Origin: an uncultured Bacteroidota bacterium
GTDB lineage: Bacteria; Bacteroidota; Bacteroidia; Bacteroidales; UBA12481
Direction of reading: 5' to 3'
Length of the DNA: 34,183 nucleotides
Assembly: GCA_903919925.1 (NCBI GenBank)
Contig: CAIXKO010000534.1
Location: forward strand, 1-34,183
How positions within the stretch are numbered: position 1 is the first letter of the stretch; every line of letters begins with the position of its first letter. Position numbers and translations under genes: made by a program. Shown one piece after another: positions 29,101 to 34,183 of the stretch. A model generated the notes under the pieces. It was not told where the DNA came from. It worked only from the letters and a program-made list of their open reading frames with translations, and did no database searches.

Positions 29101-30425
29101 CTGAAACCATTGCTTTTGAGGATAATATGATTTTGGGCGATGCTCAAAATCCAATTCCTTTGCATGCCTATTTCCCGGTTCAGGTATCAAAACAATTACC
29201 TGCTGGTTGGAGCTGGTTTAGCCTCAATGTAACCAACTCCGATATGGCACCTGCAAAAGTGTTGGCAACTGTTGCTCCGGTTAACCTCGATTATATTAAA
29301 AGTCAAACGGCATCGGCAACCTACTATACCGCAACAGGTTGGTTTGGTGATTTGACTACCATTAACCCTAAAGAGATGTATAAATTATATCTCTCCCAAT
29401 CGGCTACTTTAACTTTCGCGGGCAATCCAGCCAGTTCTTTTGCAAACCCCATCACGATTAAAGCAGGTTGGAATTGGATCGGCTATATTCCTCAGGTTGG
29501 CCAGTCTATTGCCAACGCCCTGTCCAGCATAAACCCGGTAGCTGCCGATTATATTAAAAATCAGACCCTTTCGAGTACCTATTATGCTGTATCGGGTTGG
29601 TTTGGAGGTCTTTCAGGATTAACACCGCTTGATGGGTATATGCTTAAAACGAGTCATGGAGCAGTATTAAGTTACGGAAGCATTGAACCGGTGAGCTTGA
29701 AGAGCGTGAAGAACGTGAAGAATGTGAAGAACGAGAAGAACGTTAAGAACGTTAAGAACGAGAAGAACGAGGAGAACGTTAAGAACGTGAAGAATGGGGA
29801 GATTGGGGAGAGTGTGGTGAGGGTGGAAGATTTTGAATATTCGGGGCAGGTGAATGCGGCGGTCTATTTGAATGGGCGGAGTTTTGAAGCTCAGGATTAT
29901 TGCCTCTTTTCGGTGGTTGATGGTCAGGTTAGAGGTGCGAGCCGCGGATTGTGGTTTGAGCCTACTAAAGAGTGGATACACAATCATCTTATATATAGTA
30001 ATATAGAAGAAGGTGATACGGTCAGGTTCCGATTGTATGATTCAGCATCTGACAAGTGGTATCAATTTGAAGAATATCTGGTTTTTAAATCCGATATGCG
30101 AATTGCCAATGCCTTCAACCCTTTCCTCCTTAAATCTTCCTCCTTACTTAACCCTTCACCCCTCACCCTTAACCCTTCTTTAAGCGTATGGCCTAATCCG
30201 GCTGGGTACCTGGCAACCATTGGATACGCGATAACCACTGATCAGGTTGTTGTTATTCAGATAATCGATTTTTCCGGCAGAATCGTAAATGAATTGAACC
30301 TGGGAAAACAGCCATCGGGTGAGCATGTTGCAATTTGGGATACATCAACAATCGATCAGGGAGTTTATTACCTTCGGTTTAAAAATTCCCAATCCGTATA
30401 TAAACAAGTTGTAATAGCCAGATAA
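20160..30425 (+). CDS. Giant T9SS-secreted repeat surface protein (adhesin-like)
   Basis: This is a 3421-aa predicted cell-surface or secreted protein. The signal peptide ends near residue 32 (GSWTGYSQ). One unassigned N-terminal beta domain is followed by six tandem modules (about 171-2757), each of four Ig-like subdomains in the order A (TGQxNC), B (VYDENCQTVEY), C (GTGNDDCY) and D (DHACVYING). Next come a PPC-like domain (about 2760-2885), a QPDW-type beta domain (2892 on), two GWxW/GWFG repeats (3016-3178), a (V/E)KN ten-fold linker (3183-3212), another QPDW-like domain, and a type A T9SS sorting tail (about 3341-3421; SVWPNP ... GVYYLRF). Modules 2-4 are near-identical. The subdomains recall DUF5018/cadherin-like beta sandwiches. 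The ligand is unknown. The second ATG, one codon downstream, is an equal start choice. Confidence 0.9.
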   Translation: MMRKYIPFTQLAQRVCLVLTFMLVGSWTGYSQTSAEIATFSVDGSPLISIGPGGINQVANTVDLKVPYYTDLTTLEKRVTNFTLSPGAAQLYWTATPWTGNVANLAGKTKWLMATGNDHSLTLPGGVDFDYSLDADGATAGNQIWLSVLLPTTSFENYLLNITKVAPTTTKGLALTSVTGLVDCFGDPRSPIISNPVSNQFGGYDYTITLLTNNDANKTLTFNYNTTTDYNGTPATPATGSTFNFGTNGTGPHTVIVQAQDPAVTGTYRFYANWVTPGTAKVLSTFSLRVPKLVPAPAGSTYLSVAGIPDPVIPRVYNVTVPYGTDVTGLAADFIISANAIMTHSADAAVRQVSGTTVNDYSKQVAFTVFDQACGTVEYFVNVIVAPNGGNDIFSVEFSGTGNDPCYEETNGYKPWGWNGNFTVVQPVPPSNGSLSLTVPFDTDLDPFILNTVLTPSSVGANIEPASITAFPFLGLSGANVVTVTATNGVSQKKYLMTISGTTSNPSNAHQLTSFSFEGLTPPVNGNVDLLRNRVDVIVPFATNLNGLVASFTKSPHACVYINGPLITDKTLQISGSSANDFTNPRTYTVIAQDATPEVPNEDYYNIYVAKGLPDARNEISGLTVTGQKNCFEEPFGGVTGSGTAYGIRMRTGLDEGVHLTVTFTKPPLATCPITSPYDWAVSSSPLTIPITSESGATVNYVITPTWVTPSDKKEIKTFSFTPGSNSQFVETYTGVITGYQIAVNVPYGTNVSALVATFTLDDQYSWMTHSEENMDQQVRQTSDVSAINYSTPAAFTVYDENCQTVEYMVTVTVAPNGSNEINSIDFFGTGNDDCYAPWNWNGSFTKVAGPMTVKSVVYDGTFTLTVPYGTILTATPPDAAFTLSLVKSPLCTMLPASITSYTVGTPIPVTVTAANGISKKKFLIIINVDPTRSNEHLLKTFSFQGLTPPVTGIVTEATHRVDLTVPFATNVNGLVATFTHSDHACVYINGPGITDKTLQYSGVTVNDFSNARTYTVVAQSGNPNEDYYNVYVARGPADIHNEISGLTITGQRNCFDEPFGGVTGSGTAYGIRLRTGLDAGVHLTVTFTKPALSTCPITSPYDWAVSSSPLTIPITSESGVTVNYVITPTWVTPSDKKEIKTFSFTPGSNSQFVETYTGVITGYQIAVNVPYGTDVSALVATFTLDDQYSWMTHSEENLDLGVRQTSGVSAINYITPAAFTVYDENCQTVEYMVTVTMAPNGSNDINSIAFFGTGNDNCYASWNWNGSFTKVAGPVTVNSVVYDGTFTLTVPYGTNLTSTPPATAFTLSLVKSPLCTMLPATITSYTVGTPIPVTVTAANGISKKNFLITINVDPTRSNEHLLKTFSFHGLTPPVSGTVTEATHRVDITVPFATNMNGLVATFTHSDHACVYINGPGTTDKTLQYSGVTPNDFRNARTYTVVAQSGNPNEDYYNVYVTRGPADTHNEISGLTITGQKNCFEEAFGGVTGSGTAYGIRLRTGLDTGVHLMVAFTKPALSTCPITSPYDWAVSTSPLTIPITSESGVTVNYVITPTWVTPSDKKEIKTFSFKPASNSQFVETYTGVITGYQIAVNVPYGTNVSALVASFTLDDQYSWMTHSEENLDLRVRQTSGVSAINYITPAAFTVYDENCQTVEYMVTVTVAPNGSNDINSIDFVGTGNDNCYASWNWNGSFTKVAGPITVNSVVYDGTFTLTVPHGTNLTATPPATAFTLSLVKSPFCTMVPASVTSYTVGSPIPVTVTAANGISKKKFLITINVDPTRSNEHLLKTFSFQGLNPAVSGTVTEATHRVDLTVPFATNMNGLVATFTHSDHACVYINGPGTTDKALQYSGVTPNDFSNPRTYTVVAQSGNPNEDYYNVYITRGAADTHNELTSLSISGQTNCLSGAHAGEISGTSPNFTFRLRNVLDAGKSLSVSFTKPALATAWVGATPITSPYTWTPSGNTPLVISIRAENGAQANYTITPTWVNPSTLKSITSFSLLIPKAVGGGTWTATSDPINQSSKVITVHVPHGSVLNPLVAVFTLDDKYALMTHSEENGDLRVLQTSGVSINNYTTSVAFTVYDEGCSTVEYFVVIAMDENSGNDFTSTPGFSGTGNDPCYNVQRDGYQYQPWAFSGSFTSGGPVTAGNPPFDYDATLTLTVPFNTNLNSFILSLPIPVGASISPSLITSYTLGTPIPVTVTASNGVAQKFYLLTILQNAANTEHVLTSFKFLKANNPGLAEDIVAAGNDITHEFGLLVPYATNLTALKASFTRSDHACVYINGPGTTDKTIQIPGVTANNFGSSLFYTVVAQSGSPDESNYHVVVSKIPADTHNELTNLAITGQADCLTGAFASEISGSSPNWTIRLRTGRDNGRPLIINFTKPALATSGGFSSGDSWTPSGNTPKSIVITSESGVPVTYTITPQWVSPSTKKALTYFAFEPYSEIPGTGNSQLHLVHQGTIDEAGGQVVVHVPYGTDVTALRASFILDDKYAKLTHLEFNPTATVLQTSGISPVNYTQPGAFTVYDEACNTKQYFVTVIVDSNSGNDVTNITFSGLEYPSCAVCNNLPPIPAAPVAVSINGTNITITVPFGTDLGHIVLGGSYSPGATCSTNLANVTSYVSPLPLVVTAANGVAKKTYTLTILRAAALSGTQLLTFGFETSHNAGLTQNSWNILPISQSTYRVDVKVPFGTNLTQLVASFTHSPMACVYINGRQWTATDLQCSGQYKPNNFSQAITYTVKAQNGDEAYYNIYVSYPVDGDVCENALPLTFPVVNLFGTTTGFNDDYNQSPCSGEQNYMDGNDVVYSIELTQTGTLSGSILGSYAAVHILSQCPGQQLSQSACRGFAGGPNGGSFSSEMVAGRYFVIVSSLTGHQTTTYLLNLQFESRNHNQPDWTIDPTRFSYNGDITAEIFINDIAVTGGQGILGAFFGDVCRGVQTGGMTGPSGSYVFIIRCYSNLASGETLSFRYYDPVLDTVLAVTETIAFEDNMILGDAQNPIPLHAYFPVQVSKQLPAGWSWFSLNVTNSDMAPAKVLATVAPVNLDYIKSQTASATYYTATGWFGDLTTINPKEMYKLYLSQSATLTFAGNPASSFANPITIKAGWNWIGYIPQVGQSIANALSSINPVAADYIKNQTLSSTYYAVSGWFGGLSGLTPLDGYMLKTSHGAVLSYGSIEPVSLKSVKNVKNVKNEKNVKNVKNEKNEENVKNVKNGEIGESVVRVEDFEYSGQVNAAVYLNGRSFEAQDYCLFSVVDGQVRGASRGLWFEPTKEWIHNHLIYSNIEEGDTVRFRLYDSASDKWYQFEEYLVFKSDMRIANAFNPFLLKSSSLLNPSPLTLNPSLSVWPNPAGYLATIGYAITTDQVVVIQIIDFSGRIVNELNLGKQPSGEHVAIWDTSTIDQGVYYLRFKNSQSVYKQVVIAR
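20670..28430 (+). repeat. Six-module A-B-C-D repeat array within the giant surface gene
   Basis: Aligning the first conserved cysteine of each module gives module starts at about 20670, 22011, 23283, 24555, 25827 and 27159, with lengths 1341, 1272, 1272, 1272, 1332 and about 1272 bp. Each module encodes the same four subdomain types in the same order, giving 24 subdomains. Modules 1, 5 and 6 are recognisable mainly at protein level. Confidence 0.85.
22011..25826 (+). repeat. Three near-identical 1272-bp tandem copies
   Basis: Modules 2, 3 and 4 start at 22011, 23283 and 24555 (AATGAGATTTCCGG in each) and are exactly 1272 bp long with no net indel. By eye they are about nine-tenths identical at DNA level, with many differences in third codon positions. 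The similarity to the next module drops sharply after 25826, so the amplified unit is exactly one module. Confidence 0.92.
29706..29795 (+). repeat. Ten-unit 9-bp in-frame minisatellite
   Basis: Ten tandem variants of GTGAAGAAC (also GTTAAGAAC, GAGAAGAAC, GTGAAGAAT, GAGGAGAAC) encode a (V/E)(K/E)N linker between the GWFG repeats and the last beta domain of the giant protein. Since the unit is 9 bp, slippage would change linker length without a frameshift. Confidence 0.9.
30147..30178 (+). repeat. Short direct repeat in the pre-sorting-tail linker
   Basis: CTTAACCCTTC occurs at 30147-30157 and 30168-30178 within a pyrimidine-rich stretch encoding LLNPSPLTLNPSL, the spacer just before the T9SS sorting domain. 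Confidence 0.6.
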
Positions 30426-30447
30426 ACTGTTTGTTTTAGTTTTTTTG
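30424..30447 (+). terminator. Weak hairpin and T-run after the giant gene
   Basis: AAACT/AGTTT (5-bp stem, 9-nt T-rich loop) is followed directly by further Ts to give a run of eight, overlapping the stop codon of the giant gene. The stem is short and AT-rich, so termination here is uncertain and readthrough into the next gene is possible. Confidence 0.25.
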
Positions 30448-30465
30448 GGAGATCAAAATATTGAT

Positions 30466-30494
30466 TAATTGACATTATAATAATTGACATTATA
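30466..30494 (+). repeat. Tandem 14-nt direct repeat upstream of the 800-aa secreted protein
   Basis: TAATTGACATTATA occurs twice without mismatch at 30466-30479 and 30481-30494 (period 15), 22-50 nt before the ATG at 30516. It may be a regulator-binding or promoter region. No TAnnTTTG element was found in this gap. Confidence 0.55.
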
Positions 30495-30515
30495 TTACCG
30501 CAAAGATCAAAAGGT

Positions 30516-32918
30516 ATGAAAACCCTTATAAAGATTTGTTTAGCCATGCTGGTTTTTACCACGATAAGTGCTCATGGTCAAACCAACCAGCCTGACTGGA
30601 CAGTTGATCCGGTCAACTACTCGTATGATATGGAAGTGGTTGCGCAGGTCTTTTTCAATGCCAGTCCAGTAACTGCCAATGGGATATTGGGAGCGTTTAT
30701 CGATGGAACATTACAGGGAGTAAAGGCTGTTGGATTAAATTACTCTGGTAAGTATGTGTTTATTATGCGTGTATATGGGAATATAGTGAGTGGAAAAACC
30801 ATCACTTTTAAGTTTTACGATACGGCCAGGGACCGGGTGTACGACATTACCGAGACTATTCCCTTCATGGCTGATTCAAGAGTTGGCAACGGAGATACTC
30901 CGCAGCTGTTTCACGCAATCATGGGATCCGATGCCACCCTGAGTGATCTTAGGGCCGGTGGTGTTACTATCACGGGTTTTAATTCATCCACCCTTACCTA
31001 CATTGTGAAATTGCCAAAGGGCACTTTGGTTCCGCCTGTTGTTACGGCAACTACAACGGATATTAAAGCTGGCAAGCTAATAACTCCTGCTGCATCTATA
31101 CCAGGGGTGGCCTCTGTTTTGGTGACTGCCGAAAACGGAACCACTCAAAAGACATATACCGTAAGCTTTGATATTATAAAAGGGACCGATGCAACGCTGC
31201 GTGATCTCAAAGTTGACGGTACTACTCTGACTGATTTTAATCCGGGCACCCTGGATTATCTCGTAGTTTTGCCACATGGAACGCTGTTGGTACCTACTGT
31301 AACCGCAACAACTACTGATGCTTCGGCTGCAAAGCTTATTACCCCGGCACCTTCTGTACCCGGAACCACCAGCATTGCGGTAACCGCTGAGGACGGGATT
31401 GCCCAAAAACTTTACACGGTTTATTTCTCGAATTCATCTTATATAAATAAACCAACCTGGGTAGTTAACGAAACTGACTACTCCCTGGATGCTGAGGTAA
31501 TTGCACAGGTATATGTCGACAATCTGCTCAGTACTGCAGCAGATGGTATTTTGGGATGCTTTGTGGGATCCAGTTGCCGTGGAGTAAAAACGGGAGGATC
31601 AATAGGGCCAACAGGGAAATTTGTGATTTCCATTCGGTGTTACAGTAATACTGCATCGGGTGAGACCTTAACTTTCCGGTATTTCGATCCGATCCTGGAT
31701 ACGGTGCTTCCAATACGCGAAACCGTTGCTTTTGAACCGAACATAATCGTGGGAACGGGTATAAATCCTTTTCTCATGCATGCTTCAACCAATCTCATTG
31801 CCATTAAGCCGCTGGCGGCAGGCTGGAACTGGTTCAGTTTGAATTTGTTGAATTCCGATATGTCTTTGAACAATGTATTGGCTTCAGTCAGTTTTCATGA
31901 AGGGGATTATATTAAGAGTCAAACCCTTTCAGCCATGTATTATAAGGATTTTGGATGGTTTGGTGATCTCACCACTATTGATCCCACTGAGATGTATAAA
32001 ATCAAAGTGAGTGCGATGGATACCATTGAATTCGTTGGATTTGAGATTATTCCGGGTAGTTTGACTGTTTCGGTTAAGGTGGGTTGGAACTGGATTGGTT
32101 ATCCACTGCTCACTCCCGGGACGGTGGAGAATGTATTAAAAGAAATATATCCTGTTGTAGGTGATTATATCAAGAACCAGACGTTATCAAACTCGTATTA
32201 TGCCGGATCAGGATGGTTTGGCGAGTTAAACAATATGGTGCCGCTCGATGGTTATATGCTCAAGACCAGTCACACGGGCACTCTGTCTTACACTTCAGGA
32301 GCTGGAGGATATACTGATACCCGCGATGGCACGGTTTACCCATGGGTTAGAATCGGTACTCAAAGCTGGATGCTTCAGAATTTGTCTTACCTTCCTTCGG
32401 TCAGTCCATCGGCAAGCGGATCCGATGTCATACCTTATTATTATGTATACGGTTACCAGGGAACCAGTGTGAGTGATGCAAAAGCAACATCCAACTTCAA
32501 TACTTATGGTGTTTTGTATAACTGGGAAGCGGCCAAAACTGCCTGCCCAAGCGGCTGGCATTTGCCTACTGATGAGGAGTGGAAAACCCTCGAAAAGTAT
32601 CTGGGGATGAGTGTGACAGAGTCAAACACATCGGGATGGAGGAACAGTGGATCGGTTGGAACTAAAATGAAATCCACCACCTTATGGCCCGTGAGTGGGA
32701 GAGGAGATAACAGCAGTGGTTTTACGGCCCTTCCCGGAGGTAATCGGGGCACAAGCGGTGGCTTTTATAATATTGGTACGTATTCCGTATTTTGGTCTGC
32801 CACCAGTACTGATCTTACAAATGCTTGGTATAGAGGATATTATTCGTCTGATGATGGTTCTGGAAGAGATATTTGGTATCGGTACGGAGGGTTTTCGGTG
32901 AGGTGCCTGAGAAATTGA
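30516..32918 (+). CDS. Secreted multidomain protein with FISUMP C-terminal domain
   Basis: This is an 800-aa predicted exported protein. The signal peptide (MKTLIKICLAMLVFTTISAHG) precedes a QPDW-type beta domain (about 25-135), two cadherin-like beta-sandwich repeats (about 136-305; DATLSDLRAGG and DATLRDLKVDG), a second QPDW-type domain (about 311-425), two GWNW/GWFG repeats (about 436-594), and a Fibrobacter succinogenes major paralogous (FISUMP) domain (about 599-800) with WMLQNL, YNWEAAKTACPSGWHLPTDEEW and GFSVRC. No T9SS sorting tail was seen, so export route and anchoring are unclear. Its QPDW and GWFG domains closely match those near the C-terminus of the giant protein upstream, showing shared ancestry. 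The FISUMP fold is C-type-lectin-like, suggesting a binding role (inference). Confidence 0.88.
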   Translation: MKTLIKICLAMLVFTTISAHGQTNQPDWTVDPVNYSYDMEVVAQVFFNASPVTANGILGAFIDGTLQGVKAVGLNYSGKYVFIMRVYGNIVSGKTITFKFYDTARDRVYDITETIPFMADSRVGNGDTPQLFHAIMGSDATLSDLRAGGVTITGFNSSTLTYIVKLPKGTLVPPVVTATTTDIKAGKLITPAASIPGVASVLVTAENGTTQKTYTVSFDIIKGTDATLRDLKVDGTTLTDFNPGTLDYLVVLPHGTLLVPTVTATTTDASAAKLITPAPSVPGTTSIAVTAEDGIAQKLYTVYFSNSSYINKPTWVVNETDYSLDAEVIAQVYVDNLLSTAADGILGCFVGSSCRGVKTGGSIGPTGKFVISIRCYSNTASGETLTFRYFDPILDTVLPIRETVAFEPNIIVGTGINPFLMHASTNLIAIKPLAAGWNWFSLNLLNSDMSLNNVLASVSFHEGDYIKSQTLSAMYYKDFGWFGDLTTIDPTEMYKIKVSAMDTIEFVGFEIIPGSLTVSVKVGWNWIGYPLLTPGTVENVLKEIYPVVGDYIKNQTLSNSYYAGSGWFGELNNMVPLDGYMLKTSHTGTLSYTSGAGGYTDTRDGTVYPWVRIGTQSWMLQNLSYLPSVSPSASGSDVIPYYYVYGYQGTSVSDAKATSNFNTYGVLYNWEAAKTACPSGWHLPTDEEWKTLEKYLGMSVTESNTSGWRNSGSVGTKMKSTTLWPVSGRGDNSSGFTALPGGNRGTSGGFYNIGTYSVFWSATSTDLTNAWYRGYYSSDDGSGRDIWYRYGGFSVRCLRN

Positions 32919-33104
32919 AGGGCCCTGGTTAAGAATCTGCGTCATCAGTGTTCTATTATAATTTTTGCGTGCCGCATTGATCACATGCATGGTGGAAACC
33001 CTGAATATGGGTGTGGTTAATGCACATTTGGGTCAATTAGTATTGAAGAAAATGCTGTTGGCGTAAAAGTTGTATTTTCATTATAAATATACAGCCGGAT
33101 ACTC

Positions 33105-33112
33105 TAATTTTG
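33105..33112 (+). promoter_or_regulatory. Candidate -7 promoter element for the M6 protease gene
   Basis: TAATTTTG matches TAnnTTTG exactly, 36 nt upstream of the ATG at 33149. The rest of the 230-nt gap after the FISUMP gene (32919-33148) holds no gene or repeat I can support. Confidence 0.45.
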
Positions 33113-33148
33113 CTTGCTGTATGCCACTTCCCATGTAAATCCACTAAA

Positions 33149-34183
33149 ATGAAACAAATTTACCTTCTGGTGTCCTTGGCACTTCTGTGTGCCAGTTTAC
33201 CAATGGAAAAAGCTTTTGCGGTTACCGCTTATCCGTATCCAGTGAAAATTACTCAGCGCGATGGAACAAAACTCACTATTATTTTGCAGGGCGATGAAAA
33301 AGTTAAATGGGCCAAAACCCTGGACGACTATGCTTTAATGTATAATGATAAAGGAGTTTATGAATATGCCCGGTTGAATGCATCCGGCGACATGGTTCCT
33401 TCAGGAATAAAAGCAAGTGAAATAATGGAGCGAACACCTGCCGAACTTTCTTTTTTAACCTATACCCAAAAGAACCTGGTTTTCAGTCCTTCTCAGGTTT
33501 CAGTGATGAAACAAGTGTGGAACACCCTTAAGTCAGGAGGTCCGGACAAGGCGTTTCCTACCACCGGCAGTCGCAAGCTCATTTGTATATTGATTGGGTT
33601 TACCGATTTGGCATTTACCAAAACCCAGGCGGAATTTCAAAACCTGTTTAATCAGGTAGGTTATACCCTTGACGCAGCAGCAGGAAGCGTAAAAGACTTT
33701 TTTACAGAGGCTTCCTATGGTCAGCTCAACCTGACTGTAGATGTTGCCGGCCCGTTTACAGCCAGTAACACAATGGCTTATTACGGAGCCAATGATGCCT
33801 CGAGTAATGACCTCCGTCCTCGGGAGTTGATCACGGAAGCGGTTAACCTGGCCAATCCAACGGTAAATTATGCCGATTACGATAATGACCTGAATGGCAC
33901 GGTGGATGGAGTTTACGTGATTTTTGCCGGTTACGGTGAAGAAAATGCCGGAGTTAGCCCCAATGCCATCTGGTCGCATGCCTGGAGTATTACCACTGTC
34001 ACCCTGGATGGTAAAACAATCAGCAAATACTCCTGTTCCCCGGAGCTGAGAGGAGCTACAGGAACCAATTTAACCAGAATCGGAGTGATTTGCCATGAGT
34101 TTGGACATGTGCTGGGTGCACCCGATTTTTATGATACGAATTACGCTACCGGCGGGCAGTATTTAGGCACCGGGTGGTGGGAC
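33149..34183 (+). CDS. M6-family metalloprotease, secreted (3' truncated)
   Basis: This ORF is missing from the track because it runs off the window: ATG at 33149 and open for 345 codons. The signal peptide MKQIYLLVSLALLCASL ends near EKAFA. A propeptide-like region (YPVKITQRDGTKLTIILQGD ... YALMYNDKG) leads into the catalytic domain with the M6 (immune inhibitor A-like) landmarks: KLICILIGFTD, KDFFTEASYGQLNL, DYDNDLNGTVDGVYVIFAGY and the zinc site HEFGHVLGAPDFYD. H316 and H320 should bind zinc, with E317 catalytic. It likely degrades extracellular protein. In this phylum such proteases usually end in a T9SS tail, but that end is outside the window. It follows the two surface-protein genes and has its own promoter-like octamer. 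Confidence 0.93.
   Translation, partial: MKQIYLLVSLALLCASLPMEKAFAVTAYPYPVKITQRDGTKLTIILQGDEKVKWAKTLDDYALMYNDKGVYEYARLNASGDMVPSGIKASEIMERTPAELSFLTYTQKNLVFSPSQVSVMKQVWNTLKSGGPDKAFPTTGSRKLICILIGFTDLAFTKTQAEFQNLFNQVGYTLDAAAGSVKDFFTEASYGQLNLTVDVAGPFTASNTMAYYGANDASSNDLRPRELITEAVNLANPTVNYADYDNDLNGTVDGVYVIFAGYGEENAGVSPNAIWSHAWSITTVTLDGKTISKYSCSPELRGATGTNLTRIGVICHEFGHVLGAPDFYDTNYATGGQYLGTGWWD

Noticed and set aside
29667-29987. Minus-strand ORF over the 9-bp minisatellite
   Set aside because: Its repetitive leucine/valine product is the antisense reading of the (V/E)KN repeat and has no other support.
30466-30496. E. coli-type sigma70 promoter (TTGACA-N16-TATATT)
   Set aside because: The match is created by the direct repeat, and the Bacteroidota housekeeping sigma factor uses a different consensus; left as a repeat only.

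Overview
The window looks like a chromosomal segment from a member of the Bacteroidota, probably an environmental or anaerobic Bacteroidales/Marinilabiliales-type organism. Evidence: a SusC/SusD pair, a propeller-Y_Y_Y-LuxR regulator, a C-terminal type IX secretion (T9SS) sorting domain, a FISUMP domain, a LytTR response regulator, and exact or near TAnnTTTG (-7) promoter octamers upstream of several genes. Genus-level placement is inference. No rRNA, tRNA, CRISPR array or intact mobile element was seen, and no intergenic gap exceeds about 300 bases.

Layout. (1) 1-2736: the end of a FecCD-type permease overlapping its ABC ATPase (iron-siderophore/cobalamin-type importer), then quinolinate synthase nadA. 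(2) 2749-3598, minus strand: a WG-repeat lipoprotein and a small unknown protein in a tight two-gene unit. (3) 3760-15376: a small polysaccharide-utilisation locus, with a secreted GH106-like alpha-L-rhamnosidase-type enzyme on the plus strand facing a minus-strand series of membrane regulator, SusC and SusD. The convergent gap holds two hairpins and a shred of transposase coding sequence. (4) 15543-18216: a class I methyltransferase convergent with two translationally coupled SDR enzymes (an extended epimerase/reductase-type and a classical SDR), probably tailoring a lipid or other secondary product. (5) 18308-19161: a three-gene small envelope cassette (YtxH, YqjE/holin-III-like, small basic protein). 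(6) 19296-34183: an orphan LytTR response regulator, then a 3421-residue T9SS-secreted repeat protein, an 800-residue secreted protein sharing its C-terminal domain types, and the start of an M6-type metalloprotease.

The standout is the giant surface protein. Its ectodomain is six tandem modules, each made of four different Ig-like subdomains in fixed order (A-B-C-D). The three central modules are near-identical DNA copies of exactly 1272 bp each. Outer modules keep the order but are strongly diverged. After them come a PPC-like domain, domain types shared with the next gene, a ten-unit 9-bp in-frame minisatellite, and a T9SS sorting tail. The arrangement suggests a length-variable adhesin or cell-surface stalk that has grown by whole-module tandem duplication, possibly controlled by the adjacent LytTR regulator (inference).
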